Shown: positions 26,361-35,854 of the stretch, piece after piece | How the letters are laid out: each line of letters starts with the position of its first letter | Numbering within the stretch: the stretch's first letter is position 1 | DNA from: Symplocastrum torsivum CPER-KK1 | GTDB lineage: Bacteria; Cyanobacteriota; Cyanobacteriia; Cyanobacteriales; Coleofasciculaceae | Length of the DNA stretch: 64,000 nt | Assembly: GCA_019358875.1 (NCBI GenBank) | Contig: JAHHIF010000011.1 | Location: forward strand, 62,001 to 126,000 | Reading direction: 5' to 3' | Made by a program: the position numbers and the translations under genes | The notes under the pieces: model-generated | The model's database searches: none | The model's input: only the letters and a program-made list of their open reading frames with translations | What the model was told of the DNA's origin: nothing

Positions 26361-27221
26361 ATGCGGGCAAGGATACGCGATACAGAAATTTACTTTGATG
26401 TTGAGGGTTCCGGTTTAGTCGTGGATGGTTCCCGGATGCGCGAGAAACCTGTGATGTTCGTCATTCACGGTGGACCCGGTGCTGACCATACGTCTTATAA
26501 ACCTAGCTTTTCTCCCCTTAGCCACAAGGCGCAGTTGGTCTACTTTGACCACCGAGGTCAGGGGCGGTCGGCTTGTGGTGCAAAGGAAACCTATACTCTG
26601 GAAAATAATGTTGAGGATATGGAAGCACTACGCCAACATTTGGGCTTGGACAAAATTGTTGTGCTTGGTTCCTCGTATGGCGGGATGGTGGCACTTTCCT
26701 ATGCAGTTCGCTATCCGCAGAATGTCTCGCATCTAATTGTCATTGCGACAGTTCCTGATTCTCGCTTTTTGCAACGGGCAAAAGAGATTTTGGCACAACG
26801 AGGAACCGAGGAGCAAAAAGCGATCGCCCAACGTTTATGGGATGGCACCTTTGAGAATGAGGAACAACTGCGTGAGTACTTTCAGGTAATGGCACCGATG
26901 TACTCGATCACCTATGACCCAGAATCCCGCCAGAAAGGATGGGATCGAGCAATTCTTTCAGCTGATGCGATTAATGTTGCCTTTGGTGGCTTCTTGCGCT
27001 CTTACAACGTCCTCGATCAACTACACAAAATTACTTCACCGACTCTGGTAATTGGTGGACGACATGATTGGATTTGTCCTCCGGAATTCTCCGAAGAGAT
27101 TGCCAAAGCGATTCCGAAGGCTGACTTAAGAATCTTTGAAAACAGCGGTCATTCAGTTCGCGCTGATGAACCGGAAGCACTCTTAGATGCGATCGCTGGT
27201 TTTTTAGTTTACAAGCGTTAG
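26361..27221 (+). CDS. Alpha/beta hydrolase, proline iminopeptidase-like
   Basis: A 286-residue hydrolase. The oxyanion-hole motif HGGPG and the nucleophile elbow GSSYGG are the marks of the proline iminopeptidase (S33) group. FDHRGQGRS and the late Asp and His regions (GGRHDWICPP, NSGHSVRADEP) complete the triad. There is no signal peptide, so it is cytoplasmic. The substrate could be an N-terminal prolyl peptide, an amide or an ester. Its end overlaps the convergent ATP-grasp remnant by 18 bp. Confidence 0.88.
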   Translation: MRARIRDTEIYFDVEGSGLVVDGSRMREKPVMFVIHGGPGADHTSYKPSFSPLSHKAQLVYFDHRGQGRSACGAKETYTLENNVEDMEALRQHLGLDKIVVLGSSYGGMVALSYAVRYPQNVSHLIVIATVPDSRFLQRAKEILAQRGTEEQKAIAQRLWDGTFENEEQLREYFQVMAPMYSITYDPESRQKGWDRAILSADAINVAFGGFLRSYNVLDQLHKITSPTLVIGGRHDWICPPEFSEEIAKAIPKADLRIFENSGHSVRADEPEALLDAIAGFLVYKR

Positions 27222-28075
27222 GCAAGGAGTTAGCTGATCACAGGTTCCCCTTACCAGTAGCTGCGCGATCGCTTCACTAATCGGTTGACCTGTTGCTTGT
27301 TGGTAGTAGGTAAATCCTGGAGCTGGATTGACTTCAAAGCAGTACCACTCCCCTGACGGTGTACATCGTAAATCGATGCCAGCTACAGGTAGGTGCAAAG
27401 CTTTCGCCAGTATCCGGCAACAAGTCAGCTCCTAAGAACTCAGCATTAGACTCGTTACCGCTAAAATGAACAGCCAGCAAGTCAACCCCTGCCACATCAG
27501 CAAGGCATCGAGCTTGGGTTGCCAGCACTCGGTCAACTGAACCAAAAATGCGATCACCCACTACTGTAACTGTCACTGGCAATTGCTCAGGAGTTTGTGG
27601 TAACACCTCAGCCCCCAGTGCAATATGTTGATGCACCTGACGCACGGGAATCCCAACCTGAGCAGCGGCATAAACCCACTGTTGATGCCGCCAGTTTAGT
27701 CCCAGTAGATAGCTAGGTGTTGGACGGTTCAGTACAGGACATTTCTAGCCCAGATAACCAGGAAATCAGAAATGCATTCATTTCCGACGCACTATAGGCG
27801 CGATCGTCTGGGACAATGTGGAGGAGTTCCTGCTCAAAAACACAAGGCAGACGAGTTAGAACACCACTAATCTCTTCCACTCCAACCACCTGCCCATCAA
27901 CGGCTGCCGCCGAGTCCGGCAAGGATGGGGTTTCGCCACCCTTACCGCTCACAGAGTGTTGCCAGCCGACTATCGATAAATCCTCGCAGGTAAGAAGTCT
28001 AGCTTCCTGATTTGCCCAACGGTCTACCAAAGACCGAGCGGCTTCATCATAATGACTGGCTACAACGACAAGCAT
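27204..28075 (-). pseudogene. RimK-like ATP-grasp ligase, broken by two frameshifts
   Basis: Three consecutive minus-strand frames make up one ATP-grasp protein. The first (from 28075, MLVVVASHYDEAARSLVDRW) ends early near 27713. A phase shift then continues PVLNRPTPSYLLGLNWRH into the frame with VTVVGDRIFGSV. A second shift near 27410 leads to LAKALHLPVAGIDLR and the metal-binding end WYCFEVNPAPGFTYYQ. The start overlaps the previous gene's stop (TAATG), so it was once an operon member. The product would have been a peptide- or amino-acid-ligating enzyme. Confidence 0.8.
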
Positions 28076-28893
28076 TAGACTCGATTCCCTACTTGGTTAT
28101 TAACCACTTGTTCCCCAACTTCTGGGCGTTCTTGGGGAGAGATGAAAGATTTTCCTGCTGCCTCAATGCGTTCTTCTAGACCATTGATGCGTTCAGCCAT
28201 CTGATTGAACATCTGCTCTATACCGCTAATTGGGACAGTGGGTATGGTGTTATCTGTAAGATCTTTGATCGCCTTTTGTGAGACTTGCATTCCCCCAGGC
28301 ACCTCTATGAGGTCTGTTCGGAAAGACCTCAGTGTAAACAGGCTGCTACCAGTTGCAGTAGGAAGGCTGTATACGAGTTGATCAAAGTCAGGATTGGGAG
28401 CGGCTAAGTCCTGAGGTAGGAATGTTCCTCGATGCTCAGGAGTCAGAAGCACGTTGAGACCATTGAGATTAAAAGGACTCCGTAAAAAGATATCGACATA
28501 CCCACGAATCTCATATTGAGTTGTTATGAGATCTGGCGTTCCAAGGGGAGGTTGAACATCCCTTGCAAGGTCAGGTAATAAAGTCACTAAAACAGTATCA
28601 TGAGCCGGAATATTCAAGTCGTAGGTGAGCTTTTTGGGATCGGCAGTAGGCACAAGTTCACCAAAAACATTACTAGCGTTGCCCACTGCTAACACGTCGC
28701 GGATTACAACGGTATCTGCAAGCGTCAGCGTCGGTGTCGTTGCAGCGAATTGCAGTCGCACACCCACGTCAACGTTGTTGGGATTAGCAATTGTCAAGAA
28801 GTAACCTTGAGCAACCAAGCGAGAAGCTGATGCAGGACCAAATCTAGGTGTTGAAATTGGCTTAACTAAAAGTTCAAAGGTCGATACAAGCAT
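28075..28893 (-). CDS. Unknown protein translationally coupled to the ATP-grasp gene
   Basis: About 272 residues from the ATG at 28893, which has GAGGT eight bases upstream. The longer frame to 28932 lacks this. The body looks all-beta (QGYFLTIANPNNVDVGVRLQF, YEIRGYVDIFLRSPF), and the C-terminus has a short coiled coil (MFNQMAERINGLEERIEAAG). There is no signal peptide or membrane segment. I do not recognise the family. Its stop overlaps the ATP-grasp start, so it may be that enzyme's substrate or partner. The intact state of this gene beside a broken enzyme is notable. Confidence 0.65.
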   Translation of the reverse strand: MLVSTFELLVKPISTPRFGPASASRLVAQGYFLTIANPNNVDVGVRLQFAATTPTLTLADTVVIRDVLAVGNASNVFGELVPTADPKKLTYDLNIPAHDTVLVTLLPDLARDVQPPLGTPDLITTQYEIRGYVDIFLRSPFNLNGLNVLLTPEHRGTFLPQDLAAPNPDFDQLVYSLPTATGSSLFTLRSFRTDLIEVPGGMQVSQKAIKDLTDNTIPTVPISGIEQMFNQMAERINGLEERIEAAGKSFISPQERPEVGEQVVNNQVGNRV

Positions 28894-28987
28894 TGATTTA
28901 CCTCGATTGAATGTATCTAACCTAACTGCCAATAAATATGGGTCGCAGTACCCTCATGGGTACTATTTACTCACCTTACTCACCCAT

Positions 28988-29019
28988 AAAAAAGCGGTTC
29001 TACAAGAGTGTAGAACCGC
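28988..29019 (-). terminator. Intrinsic terminator of acsF
   Basis: A perfect 10-bp stem, GCGGTTCTAC with its complement (28994-29003 with 29010-29019), has a 6-base loop. Read on the minus strand it is followed by six T. It lies 28 bp after the acsF stop. Confidence 0.88.
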
Positions 29020-29046
29020 AGACATCACAATTTAGCGGAGCAAACT

Positions 29047-30123
29047 TTAACGGACAAGGCTTTGTTGAGCAGTCATGTCAATGGGTTTCATAAAGTACAG
29101 TCGTAGTAACTGCCAACCACTAGAGAGATAAAAGGGAAGCTTCTGGAACAATTGCAGGAATTTAGGAGTATTTGAAGACGAGATCGCACTCAGTTTTTCA
29201 TTATTGCGAATGCAAACATCTAAGCGATCGTAAAACTCCGGTTTCTCTACATCCAGAATCACTGGGAACACCCGTCCTGCGGTTTCGTTCGTCTTCTTGA
29301 TCACATGAATGTCATACTCACGGGCATCCAATCCCAAACTCGAATAAAATCCAGAGCGTTGGATGTCATTGAGGTACATGGTCGCAAAGACGGATAGCAG
29401 GAAGAAGCGACACCACAGCTTTGCCTTCCAATCATTCAAAGTATCAGGCTGCGCTCTCATCAGAGCATCAAAGAAGTCACCGTGACGGTTTTCATCCTGA
29501 CACCAGTTTTCAAAGAAGCGGAAAATCGGATAAATCCGGTCTTCAGGATGCGCTTCTAGGTGCCGATAGATGGTGATATACCGCCAGTAGCCAATCTTCT
29601 CAGACAAATAGGTGGCGTAGAAGATAAACTTCGGCTTAAAGAAGGTATATTTGCGGCTCTTGGTCAGGAATCCCAAATCCAATGACAGATTGAAATCTGA
29701 CATCGCCTTGTTGAGGAACCCTGCATGACGTGCCTCATCGCGAGACATCAAGTTAAAGCACTCTGCCAGCAGTGGGTTTTTATCCTTCAAACGGCGCCCC
29801 AGTTCTTTGTAGAGCAAGAAGCCAGAAAACTCGGCTGTGCAAGAACGCTCTAAGAACTCCACAAACACTTGGCGTGTTTCCCCATCAATGTGGTTCCAGG
29901 ACTGCTCAAACTCCGCATCCCGGACAAAGTGGTGGCGATTGTAGTCAACGCGAAACTCTTCTAGGATTGCCAGCAGCTCATCCTCGTTGGGCGAGAGATC
30001 CATCCGCGCCATTTCATCGAAGTCAGTGGTGTAGAACCGGGGTGTCAGCAGGGTTTCCTTTGCTGGGACTTTGACACCTGGTCGCAGCTCATCAAAGCCC
30101 GGTTTTTTGAGGGAATCTACCAT
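29047..30123 (-). CDS. acsF: Mg-protoporphyrin IX monomethyl ester oxidative cyclase
   Basis: A 358-residue diiron enzyme that forms the fifth ring of chlorophyll using oxygen. Iron-ligand motifs include [26 protein letters not shown] and [11 protein letters not shown]. Length and sequence match cyanobacterial AcsF/ChlA. Many cyanobacteria have an aerobic and a low-oxygen copy. I cannot tell which this is, as no chl or hemN neighbours are present. It is probably monocistronic, since a strong terminator follows directly. Confidence 0.96.
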   Translation of the reverse strand: MVDSLKKPGFDELRPGVKVPAKETLLTPRFYTTDFDEMARMDLSPNEDELLAILEEFRVDYNRHHFVRDAEFEQSWNHIDGETRQVFVEFLERSCTAEFSGFLLYKELGRRLKDKNPLLAECFNLMSRDEARHAGFLNKAMSDFNLSLDLGFLTKSRKYTFFKPKFIFYATYLSEKIGYWRYITIYRHLEAHPEDRIYPIFRFFENWCQDENRHGDFFDALMRAQPDTLNDWKAKLWCRFFLLSVFATMYLNDIQRSGFYSSLGLDAREYDIHVIKKTNETAGRVFPVILDVEKPEFYDRLDVCIRNNEKLSAISSSNTPKFLQLFQKLPFYLSSGWQLLRLYFMKPIDMTAQQSLVR

Positions 30124-30581
30124 CTTCTTTTTTTATCGTTTTGCCTTGGAGGGTCGTGCTAATGCTGTGTTTGGCTAGATGGAATTCAGTCTACCAAGGC
30201 GAAGGGGTATGAAACCCAATTAAAACGTTAAGAGTTGCAACATCGTAGTTAGTTGTTGGTTGTTTATTTTCTTTAACCAAACAACCAAGCGGTGGATGGC
30301 TATCCCATCGCTTTCTCTTGAACAAGGCGATCGCACTGCTACCAGTCGTGATGCGTAAAGTAGCAATGCCAAGCTCTTACAGCCTATTGAAGGGTGTAAG
30401 TCTTGTCTTGTTTGAGGGAACTATTTACAAAAAAGTTAGCGATCTCTTTCTCCTTACAAAAGATGCGATCGCTTCAATGATAATGACTTGTAGACGAAAA
30501 ATTTATCAACTTCCAAAGGATTGGGGATGAGGAATTGGAGCTGAATTCTGGTTCAGAGTCCTAGTCCCCAGCCCCTAGCCT
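30124..30581. other. Region upstream of acsF, no gene
   Basis: About 460 bp. It should hold the acsF promoter. A short TTGTTGG heptamer repeat occurs near 30253. A 70-codon frame at 30318-30530 has biased, HIP1-rich content and no ribosome site, so I do not call it. Confidence 0.4.
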
Positions 30582-31331
30582 CTAATTTCTCGCCAGCCAC
30601 TTCTGTGCGTTTAGACGTTGCATCGTGTAAAACACAATCAGGTCTAGCGTTACCCTGCGCTCATCAATCATGAAAGACTCTAGCGTACTAGGTTTTGCAC
30701 CATTGGTTGCCCAGGAAAAAGCCTTCTGCTTGCTGATGTCTTCGTCAGGGAAATAAACGTTAAATTTGCGCTGTCCATCTTTCCAGGAACCCGCCACTTG
30801 CCAGCAGTCATCACCTTGACTTAAGCCAGCAATTTGGATTTTGTCCTTAACAAAATTCACCTGTACATCCTCAATGCCTTCTTTTGCAAAGGCTTTCTTC
30901 AAGGCTGGCACATAGTCTTGTTCGATAAATTCCTGAAAGGGTTTGTCTTCAACAGCAGGTGCCTTCTCTTTTTTGGCTTTAGCCGCAGGCTTATCACCAG
31001 CAGCTTTAGCCGCAGGCTTTTTCGCAGCGGGTTTATCTTCTGCTTGTTGTTCAGCAGAGGCAGCAGGCACATCAGCATCAGTTTGAGTATTCGTATCCTC
31101 AACTGCCGTATCTGTGGTTGGCTTCTCTCCCGCAGCATTCGGGTTGGTGTCTGGATTTAGCGCCTCAGGACTAGGAGCGTTAGCCGAGGGAAAATCCGTT
31201 GCTACTGCTTCATCGGTACTGGCAACATGTTCTTTAGAGGCATCCGGTGTACGTGATTCTCCAGCCTCTGGATTAGGAGGACCCGATGTAGGGTCTTTGG
31301 TGTTTGGATCGGGATTTGACTTTTCTGCCAT
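30582..31331 (-). CDS. DUF2996 domain protein with long acidic N-terminus
   Basis: A 249-residue protein. The first about 125 residues are low-complexity, rich in Pro, Ala, Asp, Glu and Thr, and end in a Lys/Ala-rich stretch. The C-terminal about 120 residues (FIEQDYVPALKKAF to MQRLNAQKWL) form the DUF2996 domain found in cyanobacteria and plastids. It is soluble and its function is unknown. The disordered tail may vary freely between strains. Confidence 0.85.
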   Translation of the reverse strand: MAEKSNPDPNTKDPTSGPPNPEAGESRTPDASKEHVASTDEAVATDFPSANAPSPEALNPDTNPNAAGEKPTTDTAVEDTNTQTDADVPAASAEQQAEDKPAAKKPAAKAAGDKPAAKAKKEKAPAVEDKPFQEFIEQDYVPALKKAFAKEGIEDVQVNFVKDKIQIAGLSQGDDCWQVAGSWKDGQRKFNVYFPDEDISKQKAFSWATNGAKPSTLESFMIDERRVTLDLIVFYTMQRLNAQKWLARN

Positions 31332-31765
31332 GGCTCTGGTGAATCCTTATCTCTATGTCTGGGGCGATCGCTTAATTTTGGGTGTTTGTATATTTATCTT
31401 TAATCTTTGCATAGGATTGCCAAGGGAGTATCCAGCTTCCGAAAGAAGTAAACCTGTGCCAGTAGAGAAGCTGTTAGCTAGCTTATTAATGAACTGGTTT
31501 TAGGAGAAAGGTAAAAGGCTATTGTCCTTCCAGCTTTTGCTGTTAAGTCAGATTGATTATTAAATTTGCGATCGCTTAATCCCCTTGTTATAGAGAAAGC
31601 CAATGACGTTTATAAGAAAAATGATGATTAGCCGAGAAATTTTACCAATTTACGCAACAAAAATCGGCAGCACTCCTTTCCCTAACTACTCTAGCTAGAG
31701 GAAAGAAACGCTACCGCTTCTTAGTTAACTCATTTAATTCGGTTGACAGTAGAAATTAGACTACA
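31332..31765. other. Intergenic region, no gene seen
   Basis: About 430 bp between two minus-strand genes. It has HIP1 sites and A/T-rich stretches. Open frames here are shadows or lack starts. Probably the promoter of the DUF2996 gene lies here. Confidence 0.4.
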
Positions 31766-32041
31766 TCAGCCACCAGCAACCGCTGGTACAATGCTTACTT
31801 CATCTCCATCTTGAAGAGTTGTCTCTGTACCTTCTAGAAAACGAATATCTTCACTATTCACATAGAAGTTCAAGAAACGACGTGGTTTTCCCTGTTCGTC
31901 ACACAGCCGTCCTTTAATACCAGGACAACTGTTTTCTAGAGAGTCGAGCAGTTCAGTAACATTGTTAGCGGCACACTCAATCGTTGCTTGGTCGTTGGTG
32001 AATTTTTGCAGAGCAGTAGGAATCAGAACTTTGACAGCCAT
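31766..32041 (-). CDS. MoaD/ThiS-family sulfur carrier protein
   Basis: A 91-residue beta-grasp protein ending in Gly-Gly (IVPAVAGG), the site of thiocarboxylate formation. [14 protein letters not shown] is typical of MoaD/ThiS and of CysO-like carriers. It lies 118 bp after thrC on the same strand. In actinobacteria a similar carrier (CysO) feeds a cysteine synthase. A role with a PLP enzyme here would be inference from position only. A two-copy TTGTTGG heptamer repeat is at 32049-32062. Confidence 0.88.
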   Translation of the reverse strand: MAVKVLIPTALQKFTNDQATIECAANNVTELLDSLENSCPGIKGRLCDEQGKPRRFLNFYVNSEDIRFLEGTETTLQDGDEVSIVPAVAGG

Positions 32042-32159
32042 AGATTAGTTGTTGGTTGTTGGTTGTTAGAGTCGTGAGGAATGAGGGTTTTTCACTCACA
32101 ACTTTGAAAGAGTGAGTTACGTTGTTCTGTTAAAAAGCTGATAGCTGACAGCTTTGGAG

Positions 32160-33464
32160 CTATACAAGGACTTGTTGCCATTCGAGGCGATCAAGAGTGC
32201 GGGAACGCTCTAATGCTCGCTCGAAACTCTCTAGCTTTGCTTCAATTGTTAGAGGTTCGCCGATGTAGCCTTGGACAGCTTCTTGAGTCTTCAATCCGTT
32301 GCCAGTGATGTAAGCGACTGTAGTTTCATCAGGGTCAATTTTTCCGGCTTCCACCAGCTTCTTCAGTACGGCGATTGTCGTGCCACCTGCGGTTTCGGTG
32401 AAGATGCCTTCGGTTTCTGCTAGCAGCTTCATGCCTTCAATGATTTCCGCATCAGTTACTGATTCAATATGACCGCCAGTTTTCCGCGCTACTTCCAGAG
32501 CATAAACGCCATCTGCTGGGTTACCGATCGCGATCGATTTAGCAATTGTACTTGGCTTAACGGGTGTTACAAAGTCTCGGTTTTCCCGGAAGGCTTGCGC
32601 GATAGGGGAGCAACCTTCTGCCTGTGCCCCACTAAAGCGAACCGCCTTATCCTCAACCAGACCGACTTTGATGAATTCTTGGAAGCCTTTGTAGATTTTG
32701 GTGTATTGAGAACCAGAAGCCATCGGAGCAACAATGTGGTCGGGTAGCTTCCAGCCGAGTTGTTCAGCGACTTCATAACCCAAAGTCTTTGAACCTTCGG
32801 AGTAGTAGGGACGCAAATTGATGTTAACGAAGCCCCAACCGTGGGTATTAGCAACCTCACAACACAGACGGTTAACTTGGTCGTAGTTCCCTTGGACTGC
32901 CATCACTGTGGGGTTGTAGATGAGCGTGCCCAAGATTTTGCCAGCTTCCAAGTCAGCGGGAATGAAGACGCAGCAATCTAGACCTGCATGAGCTGCGATC
33001 GCAGCGGTAGAATTAGCCAAATTGCCAGTGCTAGCACAGGAAACTGTAGTGAAGCCTAACTCTTTGGCTCTAGTGAGAGCAACAGACACCACCCGATCTT
33101 TGAAGCTCAAGGTGGGCATATTTACCGCATCATTTTTGATGTAGAGATTTTTCAGACCAAGGCGACGCGCCAAGCGATTCGATTTCACCAACGGTGTCAT
33201 CCCCGTACCGACATCAATTGGGGTATCTGTCTCAACAGGTAAGAAGGGACGATAGCGCCAAATTGAATGTGGACCTGCTTGGATACTTTCGCGAGTTACC
33301 TGACGTCGGAGAGCGTCGTAATCATAGCTAACTTCCAAAGGTCCAAAACACATTTCACAAACGTGCAATGCCTTAAGTTCATACTCTGCGCCACACTCCT
33401 TGCAGGTCAAAGCTTTAAATGTGGCAGATGTCGCTGTTGTCTGGGGTTGTGTCGCCTGAGTCAT
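32160..33464 (-). CDS. thrC: Threonine synthase
   Basis: A 434-residue PLP enzyme that makes threonine from phosphohomoserine. The N-terminal zinc-ribbon-like part (CKECGAEYELKALHVCEMC) is typical of many bacterial ThrC. SFKDR carries the PLP lysine, and STGNLANS and ETAGGTT bind phosphate and cofactor. The stop codon TAG is followed by CAGCTATCAGC-like sequence that resembles the dispersed TATAGC repeat. Confidence 0.94.
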   Translation of the reverse strand: MTQATQPQTTATSATFKALTCKECGAEYELKALHVCEMCFGPLEVSYDYDALRRQVTRESIQAGPHSIWRYRPFLPVETDTPIDVGTGMTPLVKSNRLARRLGLKNLYIKNDAVNMPTLSFKDRVVSVALTRAKELGFTTVSCASTGNLANSTAAIAAHAGLDCCVFIPADLEAGKILGTLIYNPTVMAVQGNYDQVNRLCCEVANTHGWGFVNINLRPYYSEGSKTLGYEVAEQLGWKLPDHIVAPMASGSQYTKIYKGFQEFIKVGLVEDKAVRFSGAQAEGCSPIAQAFRENRDFVTPVKPSTIAKSIAIGNPADGVYALEVARKTGGHIESVTDAEIIEGMKLLAETEGIFTETAGGTTIAVLKKLVEAGKIDPDETTVAYITGNGLKTQEAVQGYIGEPLTIEAKLESFERALERSRTLDRLEWQQVLV

Positions 33465-33816
33465 GAGTCAATCTCTTTGCATCCTTCAACGGTCGATTGA
33501 TAGTAACACAGGCAACAATACCCGTCAAACATACCCGACTTTTTTTGTCGGGTATAAATTTAAATCGCTTTTCCTAAAGGCGGAAATTCGTCCTGATAGT
33601 TATCGCCTCTATAGGTATAGAGAAGTGGTAGATGCACCCTGTATTCACCCCCCAAGCTTTACGGTTCGGGGGTTTTTTCTTGCCATTTTTTCGGTGCTAA
33701 AAAACCAGGGGGAGCAAGAGAGAGTAGGGGAAGCACAGGAAGAAAAATTTTCCCTATGCTGTTCATGGAATCTCTGAACAAGCTGACTTAACCGTTTCAA
33801 TCTGGCGCATAGCAAA
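33465..33816 (+). ncRNA. Possible small RNA ending at a rho-independent terminator
   Basis: No protein gene lies here. On the plus strand a stem CCCCCAA/TTCGGGGG (33649-33655 with 33665-33672, one bulged C) is followed by six T (33673-33678). No plus-strand gene precedes it: thrC and LysR are both on the minus strand. A transcript of roughly 100 bases starting after the TATAGG-like element near 33610 would fit. It is not a tRNA and I do not recognise Yfr1 or another known RNA. Confidence 0.35.
33649..33678 (+). terminator. Plus-strand intrinsic terminator without an upstream gene
   Basis: A C5/G5 stem extended by AA/TT with one bulge, a 9-base loop, then TTTTTT. The orientation is plus, opposite to both flanking genes. 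Confidence 0.65.
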
Positions 33817-34734
33817 TCAAAGGGAGGCACAAGCAGTCTTTAGGGTTTGACGTAGCCAGCAATTTGCACTGTCTTTGTCCACCAATTTGCTCCACAGCAG
33901 GGATACTGTCCAAGCTTGCGTTTCAATCGGTAGTTCAAATATTTCTAGTTCTTGATGACAGATCAAATGGGTTGCGATGCGAGAGGGAACCGAGGCAATT
34001 AAATCACTAGAGGCAACTAAGGACGGTAACACCATCATGTGCGGGGTTGTCACGGCAATCCGGCGTTTCAAGTTGTAGGTGGCTAAAACCTGATCGATGT
34101 ATCCTGTGTCATCTCGTCGGATTGTGACCAAGGCATGGGGTAAATTTGCAAAGGTTCCTAGTGAAACTGACCCATTTGCGATCGCCCCATGTCCTTTGTG
34201 AGCAATGCCAACAAATCGTTCTTGAAATAGAGATTCATGTAGTGTTTCTTGAGGTGGATTGGGGAACACGCCTAAGGCAAGGTCAATTGCACCTTGCTCC
34301 AATAAATCTTCTACACTATCTTTTTCAAACCCAATCAATCGAACATTTACTCCTGGTGCAGTTTGCTGACACAAAGCGACTAATTTTGGCACGATGACAA
34401 AGCTTGTGTAATCTGAGCTGCCAATAGCGAAACTGCGCTGAGTCGTTTTCGGCTCAAAGCTTTGGTTAGATTCGAGAGTCTGTCGAATTTGGTTGAGTGC
34501 CAACAAAATCCCTGGTGCAACTTCCAAAGTTTTGCTCGTCGGTTGCATCTCTCGACCAATACGGATGAACAGTTCATCGTCAAACAACATTCTCAATCGC
34601 CTCAGAGCAGCACTCATCGCAGGTTGTCCTAAATAGAGTCGTTGAGCAGCCGCTGTGACACTTCGTTCTTCATATAGCGCTTCAAACGCAACCAAGAGGT
34701 TTAGATCGATGGATGACAAATCTATCGATTTCAT
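33817..34734 (-). CDS. LysR-family transcriptional regulator (NodD-like group)
   Basis: A 305-residue regulator. IDLNLLVAFEALYEERSVTAAA and LGQPAMSAALRRLR form the HTH, in the NodD/LeuO/MexT style. The effector domain is complete. It is divergent from an SDR gene with an 84-bp gap, the classic layout in which the LysR protein controls its neighbour. Confidence 0.9.
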   Translation of the reverse strand: MKSIDLSSIDLNLLVAFEALYEERSVTAAAQRLYLGQPAMSAALRRLRMLFDDELFIRIGREMQPTSKTLEVAPGILLALNQIRQTLESNQSFEPKTTQRSFAIGSSDYTSFVIVPKLVALCQQTAPGVNVRLIGFEKDSVEDLLEQGAIDLALGVFPNPPQETLHESLFQERFVGIAHKGHGAIANGSVSLGTFANLPHALVTIRRDDTGYIDQVLATYNLKRRIAVTTPHMMVLPSLVASSDLIASVPSRIATHLICHQELEIFELPIETQAWTVSLLWSKLVDKDSANCWLRQTLKTACASL

Positions 34735-34818
34735 TGATAGCTATTATCTTTTTAATCAATTTGTTTAATTCATCTTACCTAGCTATTGTGAAATTAAAGA
34801 CATTTGGCAATAACCGAA

Positions 34819-35571
34819 ATGACTGAGCAGAAAAAGACTGCCGTAGTAACTGGCAGCAATCGCGGATTAGGCTATGCTATTTCCCGTAAATTGGCTCAAA
34901 TTAGCGATATTTGCGTGATAGTAACTAGCCGCAAAGAGTCTGAAGGACTTGCTGCCAAGCAGCAATTGGTGGATGAAGGGCTAGATGTGGACTTTCACAG
35001 TTTGGATGTTACTGATGATACCAGCGTTCAACAGTTTACTGAATGGTTGCAAGCAACGCATGGCAGGGTAGATATTTTAGTTAACAATGCAGGTGTCAAC
35101 CCAACTAGCAGTCATCCAGAGGAAGCGAGTCTGCTGAGTGTTCAATCGCAAACCCTGCTGTCAACCTTTGAGACAAATGTTTTGGCAGTACTCCGGATTT
35201 TTCAAGCCTTAATCCCCCTAATGAAGGCTCAGAACTATGGTCGCATCGTCAATGTTTCGACCGAGATGGCATCTTTATCGTCCATACCTAGTGACTTTTA
35301 TCCACTAGCACCCTCTTACCGCCTCTCCAAGCTAGGTCTAAACGGATTGACAGCGATTCTGGCAAAGGAACTCCAGGGTAGCAATATTCTTGTGAATGCC
35401 TATTCTCCAGGATGGTTGAAAACCGACATGGGGGGCGAGAATGCACCATTCACAGCAGAAGAAGGAGCGGAAACAGCCGTTTATCTGGCGACGCTTCCGG
35501 ATGGTGGTTCTCAAGGACAATTTTTCGCAGAACTGCGGAAATTGGGTGAACCAATACACCTGCCTTGGTAA
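34819..35571 (+). CDS. Short-chain dehydrogenase/reductase
   Basis: About 250 residues from the ATG at 34819. The frame reaches a TTG at 34804, but ATG is preferred. The cofactor motif is TGSNRGLG, the structural motif NNAG, and the catalytic set Ser (NVSTEMAS) and YRLSK. It resembles plant-type carbonyl reductases, which have an insertion before the Tyr. It is probably NADPH-dependent and controlled by the divergent LysR. Confidence 0.9.
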   Translation: MTEQKKTAVVTGSNRGLGYAISRKLAQISDICVIVTSRKESEGLAAKQQLVDEGLDVDFHSLDVTDDTSVQQFTEWLQATHGRVDILVNNAGVNPTSSHPEEASLLSVQSQTLLSTFETNVLAVLRIFQALIPLMKAQNYGRIVNVSTEMASLSSIPSDFYPLAPSYRLSKLGLNGLTAILAKELQGSNILVNAYSPGWLKTDMGGENAPFTAEEGAETAVYLATLPDGGSQGQFFAELRKLGEPIHLPW

Positions 35572-35763
35572 GCCGCTTGTTGCACTGACAGTTTGGATAC
35601 ATTATGTATCCAGTCTTGAAAGACGCTGTAATCGGTAACCTCGAAAGGGAAAGCTAATATTTAGGGCAATTAGCGCAATTGCTTACCTTTGCTAAAGAGA
35701 TCGCAAACCTACTCATGACCTCGAAGCACTGTCCCACAAAATACTATGCCATCACAGTTAGAG

Positions 35764-35806
35764 ACTCAGGGGGCAATCCCTCTGTAGATGCCCCCAAAAA
35801 CTGAGT
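35764..35806. terminator. Bidirectional hairpin between convergent genes
   Basis: ACTCAG (35764-35769) pairs with CTGAGT (35801-35806) around an inner GGGGGCA/TGCCCCC stem. Five A separate the arms on the 3' side, giving a T-run on the minus strand. It lies between the SDR and map and may end both transcripts. Confidence 0.5.
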
Positions 35807-35854
35807 TATCTGTTTCTCCCTACTTCTCCTACGTTCTTCGCTGACAGCTAATCT

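Noticed and set aside
30318..30530. 70-codon frame upstream of acsF
   Set aside because: Contains HIP1 sites, has no ribosome site and resembles nothing; likely chance.
33600..33678. tRNA-like stretch (AGTGGTAGA and GGTTCG)
   Set aside because: Acceptor and anticodon stems do not form; the GGTTCG is part of a terminator stem.
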